64,000 nt of DNA from Tigriopus japonicus (Eukaryota; Arthropoda; Copepoda; Harpacticoida; Harpacticidae): the NCBI GenBank assembly GCA_010645155.1, contig JAAGOF010000300.1, forward strand, positions 498,585 through 562,584, written 5' to 3'. Both the position numbers and the translations under genes were made by a program. The notes below the pieces were generated by a model. It saw only the letters and a program-made list of their open reading frames with translations. It was not told the DNA's origin and did not search any database. Below, in pieces: positions 50,140 through 61,800 of this stretch (its first letter is position 1; each line of letters opens with the position of its first letter).

Positions 50140-51933
50140 CCATTGTTATAAATGTGAAACGGATATGGGGTATGCCCTCGCTTGAAGGATTGCCAATTGA
50201 TCAAATTATTATTGCCCACATATGTTCTTTTAGATAATGTACCTTCGACCTCAGGCTTTAGCAATCACTCCAATTTTCACTCGGAATCAAGGCTGCGTAT
50301 AAACGATGGAAATAGGTTTCAAAGTTGAAACAGCTTCATTACTTTTGTAATACCCAGTCTAATGTCGCTCTACCATCATCATCATTATCTCCTAATCGTC
50401 AATCCATCGAAATCGGTTGGTTTATGAAACTCGTGCCAAATAGCAAACCAACCATTGCAACTATTCTTTACCCTGCTCGACGAAACTTATCTAAGCAGGC
50501 CACTTGTGTAACCTAAAAAACTCCATTGCCCTCCGTGGTTTAACATCTTGACGCTCGGTCGATTCCGTCAAGTGAATGCACGTTTTTTGGCGGGCCCAAC
50601 CCTGCCAGTTACACAATTTCTCCTCCAGGATCCGGAACATGATTTGACGTCCTGAAGCTTTGATCCTGGATTGTTCGGTGAAACCCAACAAAGCCTCTTC
50701 TAGAAACATACGCCTGAGTCCTGGCTCAAAGAGAAATCTGAAAGTCCTGAGTGGTAATCGGCGTGTTAGAAACTCTCTATGCGAGAAAGACTCAACTGCG
50801 TAGTAATCCTGTGTGTAGTCGGGCTTCAACAGTGGGCCTACTCGACACATGTAAGTCCGTACTGTAGTAGGTAGGTGTTCCTCTGAATCACATGTGCACC
50901 GTGCACCTTCGCGTTCTTCTTCCTGCTGAGGCTCTGACTGAACTCCATGTAGGGAACGTTGGTTACCTTGGCCCAGGTAGAGTGTGTGTGCGTCTGTCTA
51001 GTGAGAGTTCGTAGACAATTATTTCCTGTCTCAGTGGATGAATGTTATGTGGAGGAAAAAAGCACCATCGAGAACCACCTAGGCAATCGACCGTTGGATG
51101 GGACGGTCTAACTTGTAGTACGCATTCCTTGTGAGAGAAACGTCGAAGAAATCGGATCAGTCTGATCTGAACCCTGACAGAAAGTAGACGTGAACCGTTG
51201 GTTACACCATATTTATTGAGTTATTATATCAGAGACCTTCAAGTGTTGTGTGTGTGGTTAATGGTCTGATTATGTTGTGGATTGCTTGAATGCCATCCAT
51301 CTCAGAAGTCATAACTACCCTCAATTGCCGCTCTTCCAGCGACATTTCTAGTGAAGCATCACTTGGAACTTGGACAGATTATTGGTATTCCTCTCGCGAC
51401 CGGTGTTTGAGAATCACATTATATCACCATCCGAAAGGTCCCAGCAATCATCAAGTGCACTGGGCATGAAAAATCCATGACAAGGCCGTCCAAACGAGTG
51501 CATCTACTTCATCTACTGTATTTCTCTCTCGTGTTGATCACACCTGAGTGAATTGAGCATCATCATTAACATTGTGACAAAACCATCTTGAGCCTAAAGC
51601 TATTATAGTAGCCCCGTCCAAATCTAAAACGCGGCTAGAGGAAGAATCAGCGATCGCTGGCCCGACGACTCTTTTAAACACCGAGGGTGGTGGTTGATCC
51701 GAGGGTTTGGCCAAAAGCTGGAAGCACTCCTCAGTTGGTCTGCTTCATTCGGAGTGGATGGACTCTTTTACTTTTTTTTAGTAATTTGTTTTGGTGGGGT
51801 GAAATTGAGGCGGAGTGGCTCCTTGAGAAATCAAGCTGCTAGCTGCAATCAATTATCAAGTCATTGGCGAAACTAAATATAAATTGTCCAAAAAGATACA
51901 AATTGGAAAAGGAGAGCCTCTCAGCCGCTGATC
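50140..51933. other. Spacer upstream of the MORN gene
   Basis: Apart from the minus-strand hypothetical frame at 50491-50997, nothing specific was seen. The promoter of the MORN gene is presumably here, but no TATA box or initiator was identified with confidence. Confidence 0.4.
50491..50850 (-). CDS. Hypothetical protein or exon
   Basis: The frame from ATG 50850 encodes 119 residues, but it is open further upstream to 50997, directly after a possible acceptor (CTCTCACTAG). The full open stretch is therefore 168 codons plus TAG. The deduced protein is balanced and Arg/Glu-rich (LRRMFLEEALLGF; IMFRILEEKLCNWQGWA) with codon usage like the confident genes, so it may be the terminal exon of a minus-strand gene starting between 51000 and the MORN gene. 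No family is recognised; chance is possible. Confidence 0.35.
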   Translation of the reverse strand: MCRVGPLLKPDYTQDYYAVESFSHREFLTRRLPLRTFRFLFEPGLRRMFLEEALLGFTEQSRIKASGRQIMFRILEEKLCNWQGWARQKTCIHLTESTERQDVKPRRAMEFFRLHKWPA

Positions 51934-52677
51934 ATGTCATCCAGAGGATCATCCCTTTCACGAAGTGACAACTTGTCTCAGATGTCCCAATCCGAAGACG
52001 AGGATTCTAATTTCTCCCGTACGTCCTCATTGTCGAGGTCATCATCGGGGTCGATTGCTTCCTCCACATCTTCGGGCTCTCCTCCAGGATACCAAACTGT
52101 CCTGCTCGAGAATCACTTGAAACGAAGTAAGGCCTATCCTGGCCTTTATCCTCCTAAATTGACAGCCGCCATCAGCAACTTCCTTTTCAATAACGAGACG
52201 CCGATTCCAGATCCCTATCGGACTTATCACAATCTGAACAAGACCTTCAACGACGGGAAAGGCCAATACATCGGCGAATTAGACCACAAGAGCCGTCGAC
52301 ATGGCTTGGGACACATGTTATACTCGTCCAATGATGCCTTCCACGGCCAATGGAAGAAAGGCCAACGCGAAGGTGAAGGCGCTTTTTTCTGGGCAGACAC
52401 CGGAAGCGTCTACCAAGGCGAATGGAAAGGTGGAGAGCGTCACGGATTTGGTCATTTCGTGTTTGGCTCGCGACGCAATGACAAATTAAATGGTGTGGTG
52501 TTTAGTGGGAACTGGTCCAAGGGCAAGATCCTTGGCCGAGGCACCGTGTCCCTTGTGAATGAAGTGGGCAAGGTGGAAAAAGTACCTGAGACTGTTCAGA
52601 GTCAAGTCGATAACGACAATGTCTCGATGTTTGCCAAAAAGGAGTTACTTCAGCTCTTCAAGAAGTTGTCTCTCTGA
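51934..52677 (+). CDS. MORN-repeat protein
   Basis: A single open frame of 247 residues from ATG 51934 to TGA 52677. The N-terminal 50 residues are Ser-rich and acidic, likely disordered and phosphorylatable. A linker with SKAYPGLYPPKL follows, then four MORN-type repeats of about 23 residues from residue 110: YIGELDHKSRRHGLGHMLY, FHGQWKKGQREGEGAFFW, YQGEWKGGERHGFGHFVF and FSGNWSKGKILGRGTVSL. The C-terminal 40 residues are charged and helix-like, ending KKELLQLFKKLSL. MORN repeats occur in membrane-associated and ciliary or cytoskeletal proteins; the specific role is not readable. No intron lies within the coding region, although upstream UTR exons are possible. Confidence 0.85.
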   Translation: MSSRGSSLSRSDNLSQMSQSEDEDSNFSRTSSLSRSSSGSIASSTSSGSPPGYQTVLLENHLKRSKAYPGLYPPKLTAAISNFLFNNETPIPDPYRTYHNLNKTFNDGKGQYIGELDHKSRRHGLGHMLYSSNDAFHGQWKKGQREGEGAFFWADTGSVYQGEWKGGERHGFGHFVFGSRRNDKLNGVVFSGNWSKGKILGRGTVSLVNEVGKVEKVPETVQSQVDNDNVSMFAKKELLQLFKKLSL

Positions 52678-54700
52678 GTGAGAAGTTCATGCGTTACGAA
52701 CCCGCAAGGCCGCTCAAGAATCAAGAAGACATTATTCAGTCTGACTGGCAGATTTCGAGCTTTTGTCTGAAAACAAAAGCTACATTCCTGGATCGAAAAC
52801 CACCGTCATCGGTCAGTCGACACGTCGCTCGCTCGATGTTACTTTGAAATACATGCAATCAATCTTGGCTGTGAGACCCCCAAAACTTGTGCTTGTTCCT
52901 CATTTTATACAATTGGCCATTCGTCAAAATGAGTTGGTACCTTTGAGAACTGTCGAGCTGGTCTTTTCAAAATCAAACGAAATGCTCGTTATTGTTGAAA
53001 ATGTGCTTGTCCGTCACGCAAGCACTTGGTATACTATGCCCACATTCGCAGAGACTGAGAACGGGCTATTCCGGAATAATATCAATTCTTCGTAAGATTT
53101 CAATCAGCGATTGTAAAACAACGTCCCCCAAGCAAAAGAACGTCGTTTGATTATTTCAATTGAACCGGCTTATTGATTTGCTAAATTGATCATGAATCAC
53201 AAACAAGTTCCACGTTTTGAGGAAATAATAGACTCTCGAAAATCATTTATCAAACGACGATGCTTGGTGGGACCAGTCTAACTGTACGCCAAACAGTTGA
53301 GTTTATTTGACAGATGCTTTGGGATTCGTTTGTAAAGTCTTCCTACTTATTGCCTCTCAGATGGTTAATGAGCGTACACACTTCCCAAGCCACTTCAAGA
53401 AGCATTGGTACTTGATGTTTTAACAATGTGGACTGAGTCGATAAGACGGAAAGGTTTCGACGGACTTTAAAAACCGTCTACAGTACGACACTCGTGCGTT
53501 GAGTAGAAAGATCTTGGAAAACAATGTTGTGGTACTGGAATATAGCTTCCAACCTTTTAAAAGATAATCCACATAAGAAAAGTTGGAAACCTGCTTTTGT
53601 CCAAATGCTAGTACGTAGGCTTTGTGATAGATCTGTTTGAAGAAAGTCATTTACGAGTGAAAGGTATGACTTACTAAGATAAATCGATAAATCCGTTTGA
53701 AAAACATTGAACACATATTCAATTACTCTGAGATTTTTTTTGAGTATTACTTTCTTTAAATTTTTGTTTTCGCAATTTGAGCAAATTAAACGTGCTTGAA
53801 AATTTCTAATTTCACTTGTAGTTACTTTCGAACAATCAGAGATTTACCTTTGGTCCTTGGATTAAAATCTGTGAAATGAAAAAGATCGAGCAAAAATTCA
53901 ACATTTGTCGAAGGTGCCTTTGGGTAACCCGTATTTTTAAAGCTTAGATCCAGCGAGGCTTTGCAACATCGTTAGTCTTAAAAAACACTAAAGACAACTG
54001 TTTAAAATCCTTGCTAGAAGTGACTTAGAATGCTTGTTAAAGATGGATGAATGTTACAAGTTGACAAAGAGGGTCGACAACGCTTGATTGAAGCCTGCAA
54101 TGATCAACAGACTTTAACGAACGCATCATTTTTTGTTACAAACCTTCCGGAATCCTATTTCAAATGATCTAAAAAGTGGGAATTGCTTGCCAGTCATGCT
54201 TCAAGTTGTATACATTGCCCACATGTAATTGTGGATTGAAAAATAGCAACGTCCCCAGCACATTATGCCATCCTCAACCAGTCAAGTGACGCATATTTTC
54301 ATTGGCATGAGCACTTCAATTGGTTTAACTCGGTGAGTAAATGTTGAAGAAGTCAAAGAATCAGAACGGCATTTAAAAATATGAGTATTTCGATTTGGAA
54401 CACTACATAACTTGCAGTTATGAGGATGTTCATGTCACAATATTGTGCCTTTCGCGTTTCCTTTGCGTTATGTAATGGTCAAAGAACTTTTCAACTCAAT
54501 ATTAGACATGGAAAGGCCATCAAAAGAGGAAAGCAGACGACATTTGCTAACCTCAATGGCGGGTATTTTTACATGGAAATGTCCGTATTTATTTCTGACA
54601 AAGATGCGAAATGAACATCATACCAAATGTGGTTATTAAGTGAGCAAAATTAAACCATTCGCTGGCTATTTGTTATGTTTAAATCCATGTTAATTTAAAA
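52678..54700. other. 3' flank and intergenic region
   Basis: Presumed 3' UTR of the MORN gene followed by non-coding DNA. A 110-codon frame at 52763-53095 directly after the MORN stop has no recognisable domain and is not called. Confidence 0.4.
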
Positions 54701-54778
54701 GGAGGAGACGTAACGTCGTGCTTAGCGCAGCTTCGTTTAGTGAGAGGTCCCCCGTTCGATTCTCCTCCCCGACCTTTC
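54701..54778 (+). repeat. tRNA-like head, possible SINE
   Basis: A block with A-box-like TTAGCGCAGCTTCG and B-box-like CGTTCGATTC at tRNA-like spacing. Its first seven bases (GGAGGAG) are complementary to CTCCTCC at the end. The internal arms do not fold into a clean cloverleaf, so a functional tRNA is unlikely; a tRNA-derived SINE or a pseudo-tRNA is more plausible. It sits about 100 bp upstream of a palindromic element. Confidence 0.35.
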
Positions 54779-54883
54779 TCAAGGAAACTTTTAGTCGTTA
54801 CTTCCACACCCACAAACGGAGAAACATTCTGATGTCAGACATGAGCTTTGGCGGCCGGGCGAGACTCAACCCTAGACCCTAAC

Positions 54884-55350
54884 ACCAACCAAGAAGCACT
54901 GGAATCATTGAGTGGGAGGTTAGCAATGAGAAAAATGATTTCCAGTAAGAACAATTCAATTACGTTTTTCTGCAAATGAGACCTTGTATATGATGACAAG
55001 AATACGTATTTCAATTTTCAGCTCAATCGAACGTCGGAGACAAAAGTTATGCTCACTCAAAGTTCAGTGCAAATCCTACCGAGAATGAATGAACTAGCCC
55101 TTTTGTTGTAATCGTTTTACCACAAAAGGGCGAGTTCATTCATTCGATGCTCTCTTCAGTACATGAGTTTGAGAAAGCATAACGTTTCACTCCGGCATTT
55201 GATTGGGCTGAAATTTGAAATACGTGTTCTTCTCAATGCAAGCCAGGTCTCATTTGCAGAAGAAGGCAAATGGTTCGTTTTTCCTGGAAATTATAATTCT
55301 CATTGCTAGCCTCCCACCCCATGATTTCCGTGCTTCTTGCACCAACACTC
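54884..55350. repeat. Palindromic fold-back element, about 465 bp
   Basis: The left arm (about 54884-55107) and right arm (about 55120-55350) are reverse complements with scattered differences and short indels. The best-preserved part is the centre, GAATGAATGAACT..CCCTTTTGT against ACAAAAGGGCGAGTTCATTC. No coding capacity. It may form one composite repeat with the tRNA-like block at 54701. Confidence 0.75.
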
Positions 55351-55629
55351 CCACAAGAAAATGGAGCAGATGAAAATCTTATTACCTATTAAAAGATTAG
55401 GAAGCCAAAGAAAGAACACTACTGTGTGTCAGTATGACACTTGTGTTTGCGTAGTAAAAAGAGCTCTATTTTTTTCAAAAACAAGCCCAGGCGACACTTG
55501 GTTTAAAAATCCAGCCTCGATGAAAGGTTGGAATTGAACAACTTCAACTCTTCTGAATTTAGTCGAAGTAACAAAATAAAGACTATAATATTCAGTTCTT
55601 GTGAAGAGGCAATAAATATTAGTAGTATT

Positions 55630-55952
55630 TAGTGATGGACCGAAAGCGCTTTCGGCCGAAATTTCGGTTTCGGGTTCGGTTATGCCTACCGAAACCGAAA
55701 GCAGACATGCACTATAAAGGACGGAGTTTGACAACAAAATCGAAAAAAATAAATCGTACAAAACCCTCTGAAATTCAAGTTTCCCGATTTTTCAAAATTT
55801 GCGAATACCCAACATCGAATACATGAGCAATTTAATTTTTAAGGTGGATTTTGCATTATATAATTTTGTAGTCAGCTGGTTTCGGTTTCGGTTAAGCCCT
55901 CTTTCGGCCGAAACTTTCGGTTTTGGTTATGAGCCCTTTCGGTCCATCACTA
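55630..55952. mobile_element. hAT-type MITE, 323 bp, 8-bp target duplication
   Basis: 17-bp terminal inverted repeats TAGTGATGGACCGAAAG, flanked by GTAGTATT (55622-55629) and GTGGTATT (55953-55960), an 8-bp target duplication with one mismatch. The subterminal parts are rich in TTTCGG/CCGAAA words. No coding capacity. Confidence 0.85.
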
Positions 55953-55960
55953 GTGGTATT

Positions 55961-57668
55961 ACTAATTAGGGTAATATATTTTACTACTCTATTTCAATTC
56001 ACAAGAATTGGAGTAGTTCACGCTAAATATTTCCATAAGCATTAAATTCATTTCTGAATAACATATGCGCTCCTTTTTGCACAAAAATTTACTAATTTAA
56101 TGATAACCTGTCGATTATCTCTCCATTTTTTTTAAATAATGTCAATTACAAAATACAATTTATGTAATGTAGTCATGGGCCCTCTGGATTTTGTGAGGCT
56201 TCTTGACAAAGTTAACCGCTGATATATTTAATCAACATCACTCATTTAAGTAAAATAAAATAACAAATAAACTCACACAGTTTGGCCAATAGGCCAAACT
56301 GACTCCAATTTTTGTTTTCCTTAACGAGGAACAAAAAAAAAGTGATTGAGCTACGTTGACGAAAGATAAAGTTCTTTGCTTTGAACATTGGAATCAGATT
56401 TAACGGGCTAAACGTCCGAGAAGTTCTTCAACCACTGATTTTGGATTTACACCATTCATACGTGGGTTTGGTCAGGGACCCCTGAATTTATACTATTACA
56501 TAGGTTTTCTTAAAGATGCAGGTTTTCCCTGGTTAAGTCAAGATACATTCTTGGCTAAACTTACCCAGAATAGGCCAGTGACCTCAAAATCACGCGTATA
56601 TTTTCAAATGGTTTGAAGTATGACATATTATTCAGGTATTCTTGAAAATTAATAAATGTCAAATACTTTAAAAGAAAAACTTCGGTGTTATTTTCTATAG
56701 TTTCCAATTAATGAAATTTTAACCACGGAATGTGAAAATACCTATCGCCCAACCTACAGATTCATGGTTTTGCTTTCAATAGCCGATCAAAATCGTATTT
56801 GAAACAAGCCATGGACCACGGTAATTAATGATAGAACTAAAAGATAGAAGCCTACATTTTTCATATCAGTAATTTCTTCCCTATTTAGGCATATTCCCAA
56901 TGTACTGCATTCCTTCAAAAAACTTGCTCCGCTTCATTCCTTAGCGACGAATTTTGTCTTTCGTATGCAAAATTATATTTGCTTAATAGTCTACGTAAGT
57001 TGACCTAAAAGATTCTGTTAATGCATACAGGTCAAGCGTCAACTTGCTCCCATTGGAACTTTTTGGTAAAAGATAAAGCACTATTTATTTTCGTACCATC
57101 ACCCCACCGTAGAGGAGGTAAACGGCACGAATACTAGTAATTGTGGTCATGCATAGTGCACGGAACTACTTAAGATAAAATAATCCTTGGATCATACAAG
57201 GATTATGGTCTTTTTCAGAGGTTAGGTTGACAATTCGCCAGATGGGGCAAGCCTTTGTGTTGGGTAAAATGTAAGCTAACAATATTTCCCCCTAAAGATG
57301 CAAACCCGGGTAATTCGTTTTGGAGCAACGAAGGCTCCTTTTATCACCACTTTCGACATCAAAATGACGAATACCCAATGCATACTTAGCCTAGTCCTTT
57401 TCATCTCAAAAGCTCAAAACCAGAGACATTTTTCAACCGATCGAGATGCAAGAAAGATATAACGGCGAATGCCAAAGTTGATGAAAGGTGAAGTTTATAA
57501 AAATACAAAGACATAACCTTGTTCTTTGAAGTAAATCGACTCAGAGCCGTGGCACAATTAGGGTCCACACATTGAAACCCCCGAAACCTCTATTCAAGCA
57601 GACATTTCGAATATAAGTATATTTCGGATGATGAGGCGTTACAAATCACAACTGAACAGACCAAAAGA
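55961..57668. other. AT-rich intergenic region
   Basis: Contains a perfect hairpin at 56278-56301 (CAGTTTGGCC, loop AATA, GGCCAAACTG). No coding frame. It includes the 3' flank of the minus-strand H2B gene, where no canonical histone stem-loop is visible. Confidence 0.45.
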
Positions 57669-58043
57669 CTATTTTCCGGCAGTGTACTTGGTCACAGCCT
57701 TGGTGCCCTCCGACACGGCATGTTTGGCCAACTCGCCCGGAAGAAGGAGACGCACGGCCGTTTGGACTTCTCTGGAAGTGATTGTTGAGCGTTTATTGTA
57801 GTGGGCCAATCGGGAAGCCTCGCCCGCAATTCGTTCAAAGATATCGTTGACAAACGAATTCATGATCGACATGGCCTTCGAAGAGATTCCCGTGTCAGGA
57901 TGAACTTGCTTCAGAACCTTGTAGATATAAATGGCGTACGATTCCTTTCGCTTTTTGGACCGTTTCTTGTCGGTGTTGCCCATTTTGGACGCCTTGTCGA
58001 CCCGCTTCACGGCTTTACCACTAGACGCGTTTTTGGGAGGCAT
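57669..58043 (-). CDS. Histone H2B
   Basis: An intronless frame of 124 residues from ATG 58043 to TAG 57669, the standard H2B length. H2B pairs with H2A in the nucleosome. The histone-fold core and C-terminal helix are essentially canonical ([77 protein letters not shown]). The N-terminal tail is less usual ([20 protein letters not shown]), lacking the repeated KK/AGKAQK pattern of common arthropod H2B, and the end reads TAGK rather than TSSK. The gene is alone: no H2A, H3, H4 or H1 is found nearby. No histone 3' stem-loop is seen in the first 200 bp after the stop. It may be a variant or a dispersed replication-independent copy. Confidence 0.95.
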   Translation of the reverse strand: MPPKNASSGKAVKRVDKASKMGNTDKKRSKKRKESYAIYIYKVLKQVHPDTGISSKAMSIMNSFVNDIFERIAGEASRLAHYNKRSTITSREVQTAVRLLLPGELAKHAVSEGTKAVTKYTAGK

Positions 58044-58125
58044 GTTGATGTTGGAAGTGTTTGAAGCAACAAGTGCTGGGAAACATAAACTATCAGAATG
58101 ATGTGATCGTGCGAGCTTCTTTTGA

Positions 58126-58133
58126 CTTTTATA
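58126..58133 (-). promoter_or_regulatory. TATA box of the H2B gene
   Basis: Minus-strand TATAAAAG about 83 bp upstream of the H2B ATG, the spacing expected for a histone core promoter. Confidence 0.7.
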
Positions 58134-60748
58134 CCCACCACTAGATTTTCGAACGCAAAACTAAAATTACTGGACTCAATTGAATTCCAATTCCGCTGAT
58201 CCAATTAAACTTTGTGCTTTTTCAGGAGCCCTTAACTGGCCTGATCAGAGGATCAATTTTTGGTACCTTTGCTTTGGTGTTAAAGAATAAACCTAGTATT
58301 TTTAAAATTCTGAAATACAACTTTGTAAAATTTGGTCAGCCTGAACTAACTCGTCATTTTTCATCAGCAAACGTGGGTACTGATAGAGGGCTAAATGGAG
58401 AGAAGAGACACTCCCACTCAGCCGCTTGAATGGAAAATTGCATTGGCCTTGGTAGCCTGGAGTTGGGCAGAGCGCCTCAAAGTGCCCTAAAAAGAAGAGT
58501 GCCTCGGCTGCCCAGGCAGAAATTTGTCACTTTTTGAGCTGATTTTGTAGACAAATGGGTCCCAAAAATAACTTCTTATACCATTAGCATCCAAGCCCAT
58601 TCTCATGCCAACTCCCAAAGCACAATTAAACATGAAATACATTTGTCAAACTCGAATTTGAGGATGTCAAAAATATAATGATTGAGAGGTTGTGTTGTTC
58701 CGAGATTTTTCTTTGCGTGGTTAAACACTCGAACTTCGAAAGATAGATACGATAGATTCATTTTTTGTGGGACAATGGGAGTGATTACCGTATCATTTTA
58801 TGGATCTGCTACCGTCTCTAACTGCCGTTAGCAGTGTAGGCTTGCCAAAAAAATCTCAGTTTTCAAGGGTCAGATTTTCGAAAAATGTTGCCTTTATGGG
58901 CAATGGCATGGTTAATGTATGTTCAGAAATATTGCAAAGTAATTTGAAAACAAACGGAGAAATTGGAAGCCTTCAATGAAACAAATTATTTGTTTTTAGG
59001 TTTAATTGCCCCAGGAACCGATCTCCTCTGGCCATCTTGTTATTCAAAGTTGGGCATTCCTAATTTCAAAGTTCGGAAGAACCCTCTCAACTTATGTAGC
59101 GAAATCTTAGATAAAAGCAACAAAACATACTTTTTTGAAAATAAAATGTCAAGAATTGCTATTTCAACTTCAATTTGTGCAGATAAGAAAGGCATTGTTG
59201 CAATCACCAGGCCTAAACCTTCGTTTTAGTTACCTTGCACGCTCATCAGAAACACAGGTCTTCCGAACTTTTTTTCCCGCCAAAATTGATGACGTCACTA
59301 GTAATTGCTGTAATAGGTGGAAAAGTATTTCGTGAATCAGCCCAAAGTTTCCGAGGAATAGTGATGCATTAATCAGGTTTGGTTTGAGTGGAACCCTGTC
59401 CCATTCGTTGTCTTACCAATAAAATAAGATTTGTCTCATGTAAATTTGTAGTTTTGAATTTGTTGCCCTCAATCTTGACCAAGAATAAACAAGAGGTGAA
59501 GTTGATTAAGACTAGAAACATGTTATCAATTAATTTGATCTGCTTTATTTTAGTGGTATTCAAATATTTGGCTTTCTAAATCAAATATTTTTGGCCGCTC
59601 TAATTATGCCTGGTAAAGCCACAGATATAGGTAGATTCGACATACTAGGCCATTCCCTTGTATCATTTTGTAGGCCATTTTTAAAGTTGGTCTGGACCGC
59701 AATCAACCGTCAACAAGCTCTCTTAACTTTTGTTAGTGGGAGTAACCTTGTTTCTGGTCATAGTCAAATTGGACACACTCTCAGGTTTGGTTCACTCCAG
59801 TCTTTGAAAAAGAGGATTTATCATGGTAAACATTTGCAATTTGTCTACCCTGCCTCAAATCACATCTGTGGATTTTGTGTATTCTGTATAACAAATTGAG
59901 GACAACAAAATCAAAACAATAGTTTCAGATGCAACAAACCGGATCTTATTGTTTGACCAGAAGACATGACAGGATGTTGCTTGAACCAACCCTACATAGT
60001 ACATCAATGTTCCTCGAAAAAAATTTAACTGATTCACTCATCCATTTTTCACCTATTGTCCGGCAAAAAAACGAGTGTTTCGCATCTATGTATATCTATG
60101 AGTAAGCCCTGACATCAGCCCTCCCATTTTCGACTACCTTTGTAATATCTATTCATTGGGAATATGAAATATTTCAATACTTATGGAAAAGGATCGCTTC
60201 ACTAGAGTACTGATGGGAGCTAGAGACTTAGGCCGAGCAACAATTTTCAAGCAGTAAGTTTTAGATGCAGTTTCAAGCACATTTACCCGCTGTCATGTTT
60301 GGCACTTAAACTTCAATTTGTTGGCCACCAGAAAAGAACTAAAATAGTTTAACTTTAACAAGGTATGCTTCATAGAGCCCTTAAGAAGGCAAATATCTTC
60401 ACAAATCTAAGCAAAAAATTGGCAAGTACTGTAGCAGGAAAGGAGTTTTTGCTTCTATTTAAAGATCAGTCAAAAATGACCACTAATAGCTTAGCAACCC
60501 AACTATCAACTGGAGATCCTCTGAGATCTGTGCCTTGAATGCTTGAAAAATTGAAGTGCTTGATAGCTTGAGAAATCCCATCAGTACATTAGAGAGTTTA
60601 CATCAGAGTTTTCGTTTTCAATTTCAAAACTTGTTTAACACAGCTAGTAGGAGTGTTCAGTAACAGAAGCAGTGCCAAAAAAGAGCAAAGTCCATTTTTG
60701 GCACAATTTTGACAAAAAAGGCATAAGAGGCAAAAATTTTATGATTTA
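58134..60748. other. Intergenic region with a weak inverted repeat
   Basis: No coding frame of note. A degenerate inverted repeat pairs about 59376-59475 with about 59888-59992 (shared words AATAAGAT, TTGAGGGCAACAAA/TTGAGGACAACAAA), probably an old fold-back element of about 615 bp. Confidence 0.4.
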
Positions 60749-61147
60749 CAGGGTTGTCACAAATTAGAGTCCCCTACCAAATCAAGAATCATTCGTGACA
60801 CATGTTATTTGTAATTACATTGCAGTAATACAATTTGAAGAAAACAGTTTTAGGTATACTCAGGCAAAGTACTAATGGAATTCATTGACCCGTTATAAAA
60901 CAAAGATTTTGTATTCAAGAACGGCTCCCTCGCTCAAGATACGCACACTCTATCATCAATAAACAACCTTACTTTGAACGCCAATTAGAAGGACTAATGT
61001 TGCCGAAATTCATGAGGCGACAAAAACATAGAGTTGGGTATTCACCTGCAATTTCAAAGTCGTTTTGACCTCAAAGTTAGCTATATCGTCTCCTTCTTTC
61101 GCCATTTGTCATCAAAGTTTTTGGGACTCTAAATTAAAGCAACCCTG
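60749..61147. mobile_element. Tc1/mariner-type MITE, 399 bp
   Basis: The ends CAGGGTTGTCACAAATTAGA and (reverse complement) CAGGGTTGCTTTAATTTAGA, both continuing GTCCC, are each flanked by TA. The terminal CAGGGTTG is shared with the mariner at 48503. No readable transposase. The flanking DNA on both sides contains related words (GGCACAA.TTTGAC.AAAAAAGGCA), so it may have inserted into an older repeat. Confidence 0.75.
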
Positions 61148-61800
61148 TAATGTAAAAATCAAAATAAAACAGGGATGGAACCGTTTCGGTTCTTTAAAAA
61201 ATTGCATTCTTTTCCCAAAAAGGCTCTAGTTTAACCAAAAATGCCGTTTTAGGCACAACTTTGACCAAAAAAGGCAAAATAGGCAAAATTTACCAAATAT
61301 TGGGGTTTTAGACAAAAACCTAGGTTTTAGGTATTTGCCTACAATATTCAGCCCTACTGATGGTTTTTTTAATACCTCCATTACGTACAAAACTTCTATT
61401 CTCAGTTTGACCCTTTAATTCTCTCATATTTGAGAGACTTTCTTGGGTTGACAACACACTGCCTTGGGTTGCTCCTTTTCCTTTAAGTTTTGCTTTTGCA
61501 GACACATAAATTTGTTTAGCCTTCAAACACTATTGTTGTTTAATTGTTCCATTATTATTATCGTTATGTAATTTTTTAAACTTTTAGTCTTCAAAATAAT
61601 TGTTGTTTTGTGGTATTTTAGGCGATTTTTAGTGATTTTAGTGAACAATACAATTTTTCGTTACTTTCACTCGGACCTGAAAAAGCACAAGACCCCAAAA
61701 AAGCACGCGAGCGGCACCCACAAAATGCGCAAAATTATCGCAAAAGCGACTATATGGAAGCACAGATCGTTGGTCGGCGTGGAATTGCACAACAATAAAC

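Noticed and set aside
52763..53095. 110-codon frame directly after the MORN gene
   Set aside because: Most likely 3' UTR; no domain and no splice link to the MORN frame.
54701..54778. Functional tRNA gene
   Set aside because: A- and B-box-like words and a 7-bp outer stem are present, but the anticodon and T arms do not fold properly.
58007..58204. 65-codon minus frame upstream of H2B
   Set aside because: It covers the H2B promoter and TATA box in another frame.
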